From Carex sylvatica (Eukaryota > Streptophyta > Magnoliopsida > Poales > Cyperaceae), in the NCBI GenBank assembly GCA_964058845.1, contig CAXKVR010000138.1, forward strand, positions 558,001 through 622,000: a stretch of DNA of 64,000 bases, given 5' to 3'. Shown in pieces: positions 45,201 through 57,859 of the stretch; positions within the stretch are counted from its first letter, which is position 1, and every line of letters begins with the position of its first letter. A model generated the notes under the pieces. It worked only from the letters and a program-made list of their open reading frames with translations, had not been told where the DNA came from and made no database searches. Position numbers and translations under genes: made by a program.

Positions 45201-47365
45201 TGAAGCTATGTATCTAGAAGTCAATTCTGCAAGGACCTCCTTTCAGCTAAATTTTTTCTTCCACTTGTGGGCAAAAGGGTACCCTGAATTATGTAGGTTT
45301 ATTATCTTTTATTTGTATTTGTATTGAAAAGCGCAACGCTGAAACTTGTTACCAATGTAGGCACATGAGAAGTTGTGTAAGCACTTGGAGAAGATGCAAG
45401 CCTTACAGGAGCAAGTATGGTTTTATTTAAAAGTTCTACTGTTAAGCTTATATCATCCAAAATGTGGAGAACTTGTATGGTTTATCTGTTGGCTTTGCTT
45501 ATATTATAGAAATTTCTATTTATTTATTTAGTTTTTGAAATTTAGGTGAATGAAAACAAAGCCCTGGAGAAGAAAATAAAGGCACTGAAGGCAAAACTGA
45601 GTGATGAAAATGTATCTGTTATGACACTTGAAGCTAAGCTAGTTGACAAGCAAGGAAAAGGTTTGTGTGTTGTATGGACATCGTGTGTAACGGTGCAAAA
45701 TAACCGTAAAACAAGAAATGAAAGAGAAAAGAATAGCAATCTGAACTTCATATTTTATCCATATCAAGTAGCTTTTTATTTATTTGAGTAGAACTAGGGT
45801 GTTCTTAAGTTCACCAAGGTGTTTGGTGAGCTTAACTCCAAAACCCATCAAATCGATTTCAAATGATGAATCCGAACCGTTGAAATCCGTCTACCTTACG
45901 AGTGATGCGTATACATGTGAAAATTTTAAACATTCGAATTAATTTAATATAAAGTCAAGCGGTCAAAAAACATTAAAAAAATGAATGAACTAAAATTAAT
46001 TTATTAACCTTCTAATTTTGACCAATTGACTTTATACTAAATTAATTCGAACGTTTAAAATTTTCACATGTAGACGCATCACCCATAAAGTAGGCGGGTT
46101 CCAACGGTTCGGATTCGTTATTTGAAACCGATTTGATGGCTTTTGGAGTTAAGCTCACCAAACACTTTGGTGAGCTTAAGAACACCCTAGTTCTACTCTA
46201 TTTATTTTTATAATCTTTATTTTAATATTTACTGTTGTTGCCTGAATTGATCAGTGCAACAAGCTGAGGAGATGCTAAAGGCGGCTGAGAAAGAAAGAGA
46301 AGAAATATTGTCAGAGGAAACTCAAAAACTTAATGTTGTGAGGTCTCAGATTGAACTTAAATTAAAGCTTCTTGAACCTAGGGAGAGAGAGGCAGAAGCC
46401 ATGGTTTCTAAAGTATGAATACTAAGATGGAAAGCTTAATCTTACTGTTTATTATTTCGCAAATTACACCGTGTTACTATGCAAATGAGATCCCAAAATT
46501 TTCTGCACTTGTAATTAACACCCAATTTTCTTGTGACTTTTGCAAATATGATACCAAAGCACAGCATGAATATCAATTAAGAAACAAAGTACTAAATTGC
46601 CCTTGACTTCTTTAACTCCACTGGAATCTTTTGATAACTTGTTCATATATAATTGAAATCCAATGTGGATCCACTTTGCCTAATCTTGGTTTAGTACGAC
46701 TATAGGGAATGAAGTTTGCCGAGTCATGGAAATAGAACTGTTCATATTACCAGATTGAACCCTTCTTCACCACCATACTCAAATGGTTGTCTAATTGAAA
46801 TTCACAATAATGTCTGTGAAGATAGATAATTTGGTTATCGGCAAATACATATTATAATGAGTGGAATTTGCTGTTTCTGTACCAAGGTGGTTAGGCCTGG
46901 TGTTAAATATATCAGACAGTACAGACAAAATCTAATCTTTACTGTAGTCTTACATGAAAGCTTCCTTTATCTTCTTTCTCATTCTTTTTCTTTTCTGATG
47001 CCTTTCAAAGGGTGAGAGACTAATCCAAGAGGCTGAGTCGGAATGGCAATCAAGCATCGCTAAGCAGCAGCAGCTACTCACCAAACAGGAAGAAATAATT
47101 CAAGCGGTACGTCTGATTGGTAAATTGATGCATTTGTATTATTTAATTTTTGGGCTTTGATGAGGTCCCATTTTTTATGACTGTGAATTGTTTGTATACT
47201 GGCACTCGTTTTTTTAGTACATAGCTGCTTATCTCACTGTCCTCCCTCCACCCTCTCTCTCTCTCATCACAGTTTGACTACTATTCCAAGAACAACATAG
47301 AGCCATTTGTGCAGAAGGTTGAGGATTTGGAGAAGAATGCATGCAAATCCCCATTTCTGATCTAA
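42215..47365 (+). CDS. NUF2: Kinetochore protein NUF2 homologue
   Basis: Eleven coding exons join in phase to 455 residues: 42215-42375, 42998-43219, 43532-43622, 44122-44301, 44583-44672, 45080-45187, 45361-45414, 45546-45660, 46255-46412, 47011-47106 and 47273-47365. Plant NUF2 is about 440 residues. The N-terminal part (about 1-150; YSFPELPAAEIARVL, LQFLNPLLNEMPS) is the calponin-homology-like NUF2 domain that with NDC80 binds spindle microtubules. The rest is nearly continuous coiled coil rich in Glu, Lys and Gln, which pairs with NDC80 and joins SPC24/SPC25. The start follows a GA-rich leader and matches family N-termini. All introns are GT-AG. Intron 8 contains a MITE. Confidence 0.93.
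42425..42446 (+). repeat. Run of 22 G in NUF2 intron 1
   Basis: An uninterrupted homopolymer of 22 guanines starts 50 nt after the exon 1 donor, on the transcribed sense strand. It could form a G-quadruplex in the pre-mRNA, or its length could be a sequencing estimate. Confidence 0.9.
45786..46198. mobile_element. Palindromic MULE-type MITE in NUF2 intron 8
   Basis: This 413-bp element runs from GAGTAGAACTAGGGTGTTCT to its reverse complement. The 9-bp flanks are identical, TATTTATTT (45777-45785, 46199-46207), although this is low-complexity sequence. It is colinear with the copy at 1343-1756. It makes up most of the 594-nt intron and leaves the splice sites intact. Confidence 0.85.
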
Positions 47366-47369
47366 GTTC

Positions 47370-47530
47370 TAGTGTTGTAAAAAAAAGGTCTAAATGGCCG
47401 ATTAAATGTCCGTTTAACCGTTAACGGTGGCCAAACCGTTACAAATACACTAATTGAAGGTCTGTTTGCGGATTTATCTGATTAATCAGCCAATTTTTCT
47501 TGTTTATATCATTTTTTGTTTAATCGTCCA
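47370..47530. mobile_element. hAT-like terminus directly after the NUF2 stop
   Basis: AGTGTTGTAAAAAAAAGGTC followed by 'taaatggccgattaaatg' and 'accgttaacggt' resembles the CAGTGTT(N)TAAA ends of the hAT elements at 2782 and 17095. It starts five bases after the TAA. The other end was not found. Confidence 0.45.
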
Positions 47531-48395
47531 TTTATTCCCTTTTATTCTAGTGAAATGCCTAATTCGACTAAATTTCTATACTAAAAGTTAGGTTTATGCG
47601 TTTGTGAACTGTCTATTTTAAGGTAAAAATAAGTTTTATTTTATTAGCTCTTGCACTCGCTCATGCTTCATAAAGGCCATGCTATCTTTCGAGATTTTTT
47701 TTATTTTTTATTTTGAAATGCTACTGATGTTAAAATTGGGTCTTGGACTCTTCGTATCACCTTTTTATAAAACAAAAAATAAGATTGCCTACATTCAGAT
47801 CTTATAAATAAATTGATCGATCCGTCCGAAAATTTTAAATTACACCGTTCAATTTGAAATAATAATAATTTTTTTCTTTTTAAAAAACAGCACGGATTTG
47901 ATTTCATTATGATATCTTAACCCTTTGATGATGAGCTCAGTTTTTCTTCTTCACTTGCAAGATAACGTTGAAGATTAACTGTTCTGAACTTGTTATTTAC
48001 TATAGAAATTCTTGAATTTTAATTTAATGCCTTGGTAACAAAAGATGTAGTCCCGGTGCCATGTTTTCCTTTTACTAATATTATCTCCTTAGGATGTAGT
48101 AATATTTAAAATTAAATAGTTAAGTAACAGTTTAATTATAATCTTGTTGTCTACACATAATGAATTATACATTATTAAGAACATCTCAAGTAGCTAGTAA
48201 TTGTTAAATTAAGTCTGTCTTCAAGTATTAATCATGCTTCAAATAATTGTACCAACTACCAATCATATAAAAATTAGACATAAATGAGGGTAAGCACTCT
48301 TTATGGTGGATAAATTGGTGGACAGACTTATCTCCAGTGAGCCATAATACTCTGCTTTTGAAATTGAAAGATATTAGTGATAAGTTAATGCACAC
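47531..48395. other. Intergenic, nothing recognised
   Basis: AT-rich spacer downstream of NUF2. No gene could be supported. Confidence 0.4.
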
Positions 48396-49280
48396 ACTAT
48401 TTGTTTGTTTGAAATAATTAAGTTTTTTTTTTTATGTATGACAAATAGGGTGAAGACAATGTGGATATGTATTCGAAAAATTAGTTTTTGATATTTAATA
48501 TCTGTGTAGATATAGATACATATATGATTTTACATTTTAATTATCTGCATACATACAAATAGTAGATATATATCATATATTTTTATATATTTTTTTGGTA
48601 GTAAGTTGGCAAATTGTCATTCTACGATTTTACATTGATTAAAAAATTATGTAAAAAAGTTCTAACGCCATCTAGATATACTAAATACAAGTACTGGATC
48701 CACTAGAATACATACAACTAAATGAAAAGAAAAAATGAATTCAGAAACGCAGATAAAAGCTAAGATAGTAAGGTATGGTCAGCAGTTACCTATCCATAAT
48801 TTTACTTCGCGTATTGTTTTTTCAACCAGCTTCCTCAGTCTTTTGCTTTTGATTTAAGATTTTATTCTTCCTTTCTCGTCATAACGCCCACAACCCAATA
48901 TATTAAATATATATTATGAACAAATTATGCTATTTACTATTTGTTTGTTTGAAATAACTAAGTTTTTTTTTTATGTATGACAAAAAGATGAAAGCGGTGT
49001 GGATAATATCCAATCCGTATTTGAAAAATTAGATTTTCATATTCAATATCCGTGTAAATATGGATACAAAATATATGATTTTACATTTTAATTATCTGCA
49101 TACAAATAGTAGATAAATACTATATAATTTAATATTTATTATGAAAAAATTATTCTATTCACTTTGAGAACTTTAGTAATTTTTAATAATATTTTTATAT
49201 TATACTAATAAATATTCAATACAATCCGTATCCATAATCCATCTACTATTCTGTCCATACCCGGAAAATTAAAAGAGATA
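48396..49280. repeat. Tandem pair of Ac-like element fragments
   Basis: A segment of about 200 bp beginning 'actatttgtttgtttgaaat' at 48396 is repeated from 48936, a 540-bp period. Both include the start of an Ac-like element ('gggtgaagacaatgtgg' at about 48449 and 'gatgaaagcggtgtgg' at about 48987) with the inward sequence seen at 36000-36266. Flanking DNA is duplicated together with the element end, so the duplication followed the insertion. Confidence 0.6.
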
Positions 49281-49942
49281 TATATAGGTATGGTTTTTAC
49301 TACTACCCGCTCCATTTTCCCGACGATTGTCAATTATTTCTTTATACTTTTAATGAACTTGGAAGGTTTAACCCACATTTTTCTCTCAAAAAGAAAAGAG
49401 CTGATGCCTTGGCAAATTGTGTCTGATATATTTCTCAGTGAACCTCAGTGGAGCTGATCATCAAATGTATATTTTTCACGCCAAAATGAATATCTTAGCA
49501 AATTGTCTGTTATATTTATCCGTTGTCAATTCTGTTAACAAATTATTAATCAAAGATATAAAAGTCCAGAATCGAGAACAGGTCTTGTTCCACAGTTGGT
49601 AACTCCAGTATGGAATCTTCGACCATAAACTAAAAACTTGTTCCCCCAGACCTACAAATAAAAAGCAACATCCACCAGTGGCACATGACATCAGAACCCC
49701 AGTTGGCACAACCATCAACCCAAATTTGTGCATTTGGATTGGAAACGAAACAAACAATAACCAAAAAGTACAACCAACAGTAAACTCAATAATCTGCTAA
49801 AGTATTTGCAAAAATGATATGCTAATTTTGCCACTGAGCCAAGAAAGAAAACACAACAAACGTACATGAGAAACTTCAAGTTTAAAATTGAGAAAAATGC
49901 ACAAGTCTGGTATTGGAACTAGAGTAAAACAAAACTGCTGAT
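49281..49942. other. Intergenic, RPL35 3' side
   Basis: No supported gene. It includes the probable 3' untranslated region of RPL35 next to 49943. Confidence 0.4.
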
Positions 49943-51331
49943 CTAAGCCTTGATAGCATACTTTCTCATGGGGAAATATTTCTCTCTCTTCATCTCCCGC
50001 TCGGTCTTCAGGGACTCCTGCTCAGCAAAAAGAAACAACAACATTTCATTACAAAATTCATTAACATACAGTAAATTCTGTTAGAAAGTTCAGTTCTACA
50101 TCACTGCACACCAACACTTGGATTACAGAACCATCCAGACATTGTAACATGTAATAGCCTCCTATATATCACCAACAGCACAAGAGTATGTATAATGCAA
50201 GAAATGCTTCCAACTATTAATGAAGTGTCAATCACAAAAAATGGAGGATACAGAGAAAATATATGGTAAATAGGTCACCCGAATAAGCCACAAAAAGTGA
50301 AAGGTCCCAAGTTTTATATTGGAGGCATCAATGAAGTGCTTCAACGTCACATACCATGGTGAATTTAAGTTAACACCTTCATTTCAATGGGTCGAAAAGT
50401 AATTTTCAGACCACAATAATAAAAATGAATGGAAGGGAACACCATGGCAGTATTATTGAAGGTATGTTTATGCATTAATATTTCCTATTAACATCTTATG
50501 ACCAAGAGTAGATAAATGCATCAAGTATAATAATTATATCCCCCCCTGAAACATACCACATGTGAGTGATGCAACCTTGTATTATCGGTTCAACTCAGGG
50601 GCAGGTCTAGATGATATGTATGTGGTCGATTGACCCCCATTTTTTCCAATGTCAAGCTAATTTGTATATAGTATCTTTCTCAATTTTTATCTCATTTCTA
50701 AAAAAATAAAATTGACTTCCATATTTATTGCTTATAGCAAACCCCATATACAAAGCATTCTAAACTAAAACATCTTGGACTAATTAACCTCCATTGACTA
50801 AGGGCACGCTAATAGACCAGAGCGCAAAATAAAACCTGGTGTTTTGTGAGGCGGCGACGGATGGCACGGGTCTTCTTGGGCCTGAGATCCAACGGCTGAT
50901 ATTTCTTCTTCTTATAGGCCTCCCTCAGCGCAGACTTCTGCTTCTGAGAGATGACTGTCAAAACTCTAGCAATTGACAGCCTCACTACCTTGCTACACCA
51001 GCCACGAAACAAAAGTAATCGAGTTATCACGACAATACTTACAAGAGACGAAGGAGAATATCTAGATTTAGAGAGAAATTTGCGAAAGCGTACATCTTGG
51101 AGAGCTTGTTGGGGGCACCGCCGGTGACTTTAGCGACCCGGAGGAGGGAGAGCTCGGCCTTGAGGTCCTTGAGCTGACCGAGCAGGTCCTGCTTCGTCTT
51201 GCCCCGAAGCTCGTGCACCTTGATCCTCGCTGCACCATCAGATCAAATAATTACGCACAGATTATTATATCAGTAACCAAGAGATCGAGAGGGAGAGAGG
51301 TGACGCTAAGGTCTCGATTCCACTTACCCAT
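49943..51331 (-). CDS. RPL35: 60S ribosomal protein L35 (uL29)
   Basis: Four coding exons: 51328-51331, 51094-51229, 50836-50992 and 49943-50017. They join to 123 residues, the usual eukaryotic length. The first exon holds only ATGG, so the initiator Met and the first base of codon 2 are separated from the rest by an intron. Family sequence is seen throughout: [46 protein letters not shown] and a C-terminal [11 protein letters not shown]. It is a basic protein of the large subunit near the polypeptide exit tunnel, where nascent-chain factors dock. CT-rich sequence surrounds the start, as is common for ribosomal protein genes. Confidence 0.97.
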
Positions 51332-52559
51332 TGGTGCTGTCGAATCGGAAGGACACTGCGAGAGGAGAGGAGGCGGCGGCGCTAGAATCCTCTCTATGTA
51401 GGGTTTTATATGTCCTGCTGGGACAAATCTCTCTCTCTAATCTCTATGTAGGGTTTGGAGAGAGAGCATGAGTTGGGCTGGGCCTGGGTTTGTTGAGACA
51501 GCTTACTTTGGGCTTAAAACTAGAAAACGAAGTAAATGTTTCATTAGGCCGTTTTTTTTTTCTTTAATAAAATAATATTTCATGATTTTCGTCGATATTT
51601 GTATTTCGGAAAAAACTTCATATATTTCATGATTTTCATTAATATTTGTATTTTAGAACAACTTCATCTCCCAATTTGGTGGGGACTTACGAGTAAGATT
51701 ATTAATAAATATTCACAATTCGATAATTTAGTTTCAATCCATATATACGAATAGATAACATGACGATTTTCAAAAAAGAATATTCAATAACTTATTTGAT
51801 ACGCATGTGGATCTCGAAAGATAATCCAACTAAATTAATCGAACTCGCATTTGAATTTTGCATGATTCAAATCTAGTATTATCAACACCGGATCCAACCG
51901 GCGGTTAAACCTCAAAAATTCGGACCCAGCTCCTTTAACGGTTTTAGTTTGTTTGAAATATCATTCAACTGCTGAACCGTTAAAAACCGGATAAATGGCC
52001 GGATCTTGATTAAAAACCGCCAGCTCGTTTTTAAAGAAAACAGGATTTTAAAATTATTGATACAGTTTTCTATAGAATGCACTGGATCTCAACTTTTGTG
52101 TGTGCATTAACAAGTAGAAATATAATAAATTTGTCGTCACAAATCAGCCATTTAAAAGACTGAACATTTATTTTATACATGCAATATATATTTATTTTTT
52201 AATAAAAGATAAAATGAGAACTTTATAAGTTTAAAATGAGTTTGCTTATTTAAATTTATAATGGGAACTTTGTAATTTTTTTTATTTTAACCTTATAAAT
52301 ATAAATACTAGCACTTAAGCGAGTATTTGGTTGTGTAGTTAAAAACATAAGTGTTACAATTGACACATAAAAAAAAGTAGCACGAACTTTTAATTTGTAG
52401 ATGCATTCCAGCATATGTTTATTTGCCAATAAATCCCAGATTTGTGCAACAGAAATTGTTATGATTTTTCAGCTATTAAGCTTTCAAAGAAGAATTTACA
52501 CATTGCATAAAAAGAAGAACAAGAACAAGAAAGATGCACATGTAAATTAGTTGAATGTA
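51332..52559. other. Intergenic, with an eroded hAT-like fragment
   Basis: At about 51875-52030 the words 'accggatccaaccggcggtt' and 'taaaaaccggataaatggcc' resemble a hAT end of the CAGTGTTATCAAAACCGG type, with no second terminus found. The first 150 bp are the RPL35 promoter side. Nothing else was recognised. Confidence 0.35.
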
Positions 52560-55500
52560 TCATACAGCGTACATCCTTTTAAACTCTTGATCTAGGAACT
52601 CTGATTCAGTGATGCATGAATAAACCGAATTGGTATTATTGGATCGGTTATTAATTGAAGAGCGCCTCATGGTCCGAATCCGTCTTGACTCGATTTTGTG
52701 TGACACAACCCAGTATATCATTGTGCCAAGTGTCCCTGCCAGTATTGTACCGCCTGTTTACAAATGTGTGTTAACTATAAGTTAATTTTCTTAGTGTTAA
52801 CTATGTTACTTTGCTTATTATTCTATTTTTTTTTTTGTATATCTCTTTATTATTATTTTCAGTAATATTTGTTGGTTGGCAACTAACTGCCAACTGACTT
52901 TAAAAAAAAAACTATAAAGTAACTCTTAATCAAATTTTCGTTTTTTCTTTAGTGTTACAATTATGGTTTTATTCATATATCTTTCGATCTGGTTGAATTT
53001 AAAAATATTGAAATGATAAAACTCCAACACACAATGTTCAGCAAGGCCTGGTACAAGCATGTGTACCAATTGCTTCTATTGGTATCTGTTAACTTCGTTA
53101 AGCAAAATCTTGTAGTCAAATGTTGATTGTTGTGCCTAGCATGTACCAAAATCTTGGCCTTTTGTACCAACACATACAGATTGCCACATTACAAGGTCCA
53201 AACCAAACAGAACCTTCTATGTTCTATCGTACCCCAGTTGATCAGGACCAACATCATGCCATGCAATGTGGCCAAAGTGGTGCATAATGGTACCATCAAT
53301 TGCTTGCTAATTTGCAATTTAGCCAGAAGGCACTGACATAAATTTTCTATTTATTAACACTTGGGCATTAACCATAGATCACAATTCTAACAAAAATTAT
53401 GACTGTCAACTGAGCACCCCATTTTCAAAAGTGGGCATCCATTAATGATGCATGATTCCTAGTCTCTTAAAAAAACAGAATTTATACCTATAACAGTGAT
53501 GGTGATAGCAAGCCATTGCTCATCCTTGCCGACCACAATGAAAGACAGTGCCAAAAAGGCAACACTGATGAGCACAGACGCAAGCCACATTAACTTATTC
53601 ACGATCGCAACCATCTGCTTCTTGGCACGACTTTCTATCACCACAACTGATGTCTGGACCACCACCACCGCTAGGGAGATAAATAGTGCTAGCGAGTCAA
53701 CGACAAAGAAGACGATAAAGGCCGTATTGTGTGAAATATTTGCTTCCCCAAGCTGCAATCCTGGTGCAAGATTATCTGATGTCACGTACTGACCCGGCAC
53801 AGTGAAGATAGCGGCAAATGCAACTGTGGCAATCAGCACAGCCACCACTGTGCTCGAGTTTATTGCATTGTTGAGTCCGGCTATGTGGAGCTTCTTTAAC
53901 CGTGAAGCTATTCCCTGATAATTTGTTCAGCTTAATATTAGAAATTTAATTGAGAAAATGCAGTGGGCCAGAGCATTATCAAAGTCGGACCTGTGTGATG
54001 GAGCACATCATTTCCTGAATAAGAAAGTCGACATTGCTAATTTCATTTTCTGGGAAGCATAATGCTTGAATAATATACATTTTTATCCAACAAAAATAGT
54101 TCGGCTTAGGTTTTTTTGTACCAATGAAGCTCTAAAAATTTCTATACTAATACATCTATTTGTACAGGGGGAGGCATGCTTATTTTGGTACTAGTGAGGA
54201 TGCTTATACAAATTGCATAATTTCGGTTTATTCCCAATTTGTGCTCTTTTATTCAATTGCAACCGTCAATTATGCAACCCTGATTAGTCAAGTCTACAGA
54301 CGAATCTGACCAAAAAGGATCCATGTATAAAACTCAACCATATACACCAAATGGGTACAAACCTGAACTTGAAGGCGTGTTTGACGAGCAGTCTCGAGCT
54401 GGTAATGCACCTCGTGTTTGATTGTGCTAACCTGTTGCTTCAGAGTCTGTTGTGGGGTGATGTTGTCCTGTGGGGTCAGCACTCTAGCACTCTGGACCCC
54501 ACGCTCTGTCAGAAATGTAGTTATACTAGAGTGTCCCATCTTCTCTGCTGTATCAAATGCCGTCTCTCCAGCCCGGTTAAGTATTTTCCAGTCTGCACCA
54601 GGTGCATCTAGCAGAATCTTCACTATCTGCATCATTTGCAATGCATAATGTCAAAAATTACGCACAATAAAGTTCTTATGCTGGTGTAATAATAATATGG
54701 TATTCACCTTTGAAAAATGTCAACAAATGATTTTAACTTGATTGTGCAGTCACATTCCACTAATGGTTTTACTTTACTAAGAACAAATATGATTGGACAA
54801 TCCTTGATGTTGCACTAAGAACAATAATTAAATGAGAAAAAAGTATATCACCTGTGCTCGACCCTTTCTTGCTGCAATATGAAGTGGGGTATTCCCTTTC
54901 GCATCAGCTGAATTCAACAGTTTGGGATCCACTCGAATCAACTCATTGACCGAGTCAACACTCGTTCCTTTGACTGCCATGTGGAGTGCAGTCTGACCCT
55001 TTTTGTCAGTTCGGGCCGCAACACCTGGTTCCCTATCCAACAATGCCCGAACCACATCCACGTGCCCGTTTCGAGCAGAGGAGTGGAGTGCAGTCTTGCC
55101 ATTGCTCCTTGCTATTAGCATGAGCCCTGGGTCTGCTTCTAAAAGGAGTTGTACCATCTCAATGTGACCCTGTGTTGCAGCTAAGTGGAGAGGGGTTGTG
55201 TTATTTTGATCGACTGTCATTGCCAGTTGGGATATTGCATCTAGGAGCTCTCTTACCATATCTATATATAGAAGGAAATTAATTTAATTAATAGTTTGTT
55301 CATCTAAAACAAATTAAGCAACTTCACATTATGTGAATTGATCCCATTCTATTCTAGTCGGTACCATTTTAGAAAAACAACGATTTAAAGCTAGGCAAGA
55401 TATAGAGAGAGAATACCTACATCGCCTTGCTTGGCCGAAATGAGAAGCGCATCGTACCCATTTTTTGCCTTTATACTAGCAGTGTTGGCATCATGGTACT

Positions 55501-55768
55501 TAAGCATCTCTCGTACCAATTCAACATAACCATACTCGGCTGCTACATATAATCCTGTCTCTCCACTCTGGTTCTGTGCTGCCAACAACTCCTTCAATGC
55601 CATGTCATCACTAGCACCTGACAAAATCTCTCTAATCCCCTCTAAATTACCGGCTCTCGCTGCGTGGTGCAAGGAGGTATCATCCCTTTTACCCGTAAGT
55701 TGTTTTGTCATCTTTTTCTTTGTGAAATTCCCATTTCCACCTGGCAAATCCATGGTTGTTTGAACCAT
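52560..55768 (-). CDS. Ankyrin-repeat PGG-domain membrane protein (ITN1/ACD6 class), paralogue A
   Basis: Five coding exons: 55417-55768, 54852-55261, 54363-54626, 53488-53914 and 52560-52753. They join in phase to 548 residues. The first two-thirds hold ankyrin repeats (TSLHHAARAGN, TPLHLAATQGH, TALHMAVKG, TPLHIAARKGR). The PGG domain begins near residue 355 (GLNNAINSSTVVAVLIATVA, then FAAIFTVPG) and supplies about four membrane helices. The C-terminus ends KRMYAV. Family members act at membranes in salt/ABA responses, immunity and cell death. The N-terminal KKMTKQLTGKRDDTSLHHAA resembles the At2g31820-type subgroup (from memory). The start at 55768 is preferred; Met6 is an alternative. Confidence 0.9.
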
Positions 55769-56935
55769 GCGAGCAGATTATAAAGGATGAGAACCTAATT
55801 TTATTCTCTTTTTTTCCCCTCTCTCAAAATTAACACCTACAAAAAATGAATATGGTGTTCATCATAGTGTTATTAAATCTTTTCTTTCTAGACCCTGTAT
55901 TTAGATATAAGTGTAAAAAAAGAAAAAGGCCATGAAAGAATAAAGATGAGCACTGATGATTTGGTGTCCAGTGTGAACCCCATTTACACATGCAAATTAA
56001 ATAGATTATAAACAAATTAAAGATCTATGCAAACCCATTTAGAAATTCCATGATGGCACATGGGCACAACAAAACCTTAAAAGTATACACCGGCCATTGG
56101 TGTTAGCGACTTTAAAAAAAATGAGTTTCAGAGAAAAAACAAAAGTGCATTTGTGGAAAGCAAGAACACATGGGCATCTGATGGTAAATGTTACACCAAT
56201 CAATTTACAAACATTCCCGCAATAATATCAAATTTGGGATAATTTACACCAATAATTAAACAAACAGAAAGAAATTTGAGCTACCATGTGCACTGGCTTA
56301 AATCTAATAAGACCCAAATTCCCAAATTTGTCGCATGCGAACGTTGGTCCTACCTCAATACCCTTATGATTTATAAATAAAAAAATCCAGAAAAAAATGA
56401 GCAATTAATTTCATGTGGAAAAGGGAAACATAGCAAAAAAAATAAAAAATAAAAAAATTCATGAACTTTTACCTAACCATGAAATTTTTTCAGTTTTGCA
56501 TGGTGGTTATCCGTAATCCATTAAGCGTGGCATCGCATGACTCGGACGAAAATAGAATTAACACCCAGATACACTGAAACTGATTAAAATAGGATGGTCA
56601 ATAATTATTACCGACTGTTTGTTAATCATAAAATTAAGAAAATAAAATATATTGTACATCAATTGTACTGGTGATGACGTGGCAGAAGGATCTAGCCCCA
56701 CTGGATAAACGAGTACGTTGACGGTTGACGCGGTGTCTGGTCAGGTCAGAGGACTGGGCCCAACTGCTGGCCCGTTCGGTCATTACGGTCAACACCAGAC
56801 TTCTTCTTTTTTTTATATAATTTTCAATTTGGCCCCTAAAAGATCTATATTTTTCTACTGTATCTAATGCTGTCTTTAAATTAAACGTATTAGAGGAGAC
56901 TAACTGTTGACTTGACATAAATAATTGCCAGGAGG
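55769..56935. other. Intergenic, paralogue A upstream region
   Basis: The side nearest 55769 is the promoter and leader of paralogue A. A less AT-rich patch at about 56670-56800 has a frame on the minus strand with no recognisable features. No other gene was seen. Confidence 0.4.
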
Positions 56936-56939
56936 GTCT

Positions 56940-57190
56940 AATCATCAATCTAAACTATTCAACATAATCTCCATATTATATGTGCTTGGAAACTAAATTA
57001 TATATTTTTTAAATATTTATTACTATCTTTTAAATAGATTAAAAATTCATTAATTCAAAAATTCTCGATGCTACCTATCAAAATAATAGTAAAATAATTT
57101 ATAAAATGTAAAATTTGGTCACCAAGCACATCGTAATATATAGATCATGTTAAATGGTTCAGATCAATAGTTTGGACTTTGAAAACAAAA
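56940..57190. repeat. Inverted-repeat MITE related to the 33900 element
   Basis: Arms about 56942-57060 and 57070-57190 are reverse complements carrying 'aacataatctccatattata' and 'gtgcttgg'. The sequence matches the inner arms of the element at 33900-34225. Ends and target duplication are unclear. Confidence 0.5.
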
Positions 57191-57721
57191 ATATAAGATG
57201 CTAGAATACTTATATAAGCATATTAGACAGGCTCGTTATATTAATTCATAAATATCTTTGTACAGTAATTAATTCTTAACTGCATGCACGTAGATTTATC
57301 CCTTGTGATTTACGAGCTCATAAGAAACGGGATGTGAACTTTTCTCTGAACTGCATCATGTAGTGTAAATTTGCTTTTGGTATGGTATTAGTAGAGATAT
57401 CTCAGCTCGGTTTATGTATTATTAAATTGAAGATTTCTTGATATCAATATAAAATGCCCGACTTTGACGTGTTAATTTGAATATCTATTTTGCACACCAG
57501 AAAAAAGTTAAAAGGGACTGTTTAGTGAAAACCGGAATCAGATGGGAAGCCAAAAATATTATCCTTTGAGAATTGAGATTTAACTTTTACCAGTAAGATG
57601 GTGAAACAAGCGCCAAAATCCCAAAACATGCAGAGAGTATGTTCAAAGCACCGAGGACGCCACAAAAACTTGTTACTGGTGTTCCGCTCGCCTGAAAAAT
57701 CCACCCTTGACAATTTGATCA

Positions 57722-57859
57722 GGCGAAGCGGGTATCGGAGTATATCTGCTTAAGGAAGGTGTTGTTGTTGAATGGGTTTCAAAAGCAGTAGACTCTGTTC
57801 GTGTGAGTCAGGCGGATGCTAAATCCTTTTTGGAAGGGTGTATGATGCTGAATTTCTGA
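57722..57859 (+). pseudogene. RNase H-like remnant of a LINE-type retroelement
   Basis: A 45-codon stretch reads GEAGIGVYLLKEG, then EWVSKAV, then QADAKSFLEGCMML, before a TGA. It resembles the RNase H domain found in plant non-LTR retroelements and their derivatives (G.GIG..., W, AEAKA-LEG). The upstream frame 'NPPLTI-stop' would correspond to the domain start and is also broken. No other retroelement parts were recognised. Confidence 0.45.

Noticed and set aside
56634..56948. 104-codon minus-strand frame
   Set aside because: No recognisable domain; its start-side codons run into the MITE-like inverted repeat near 56940.
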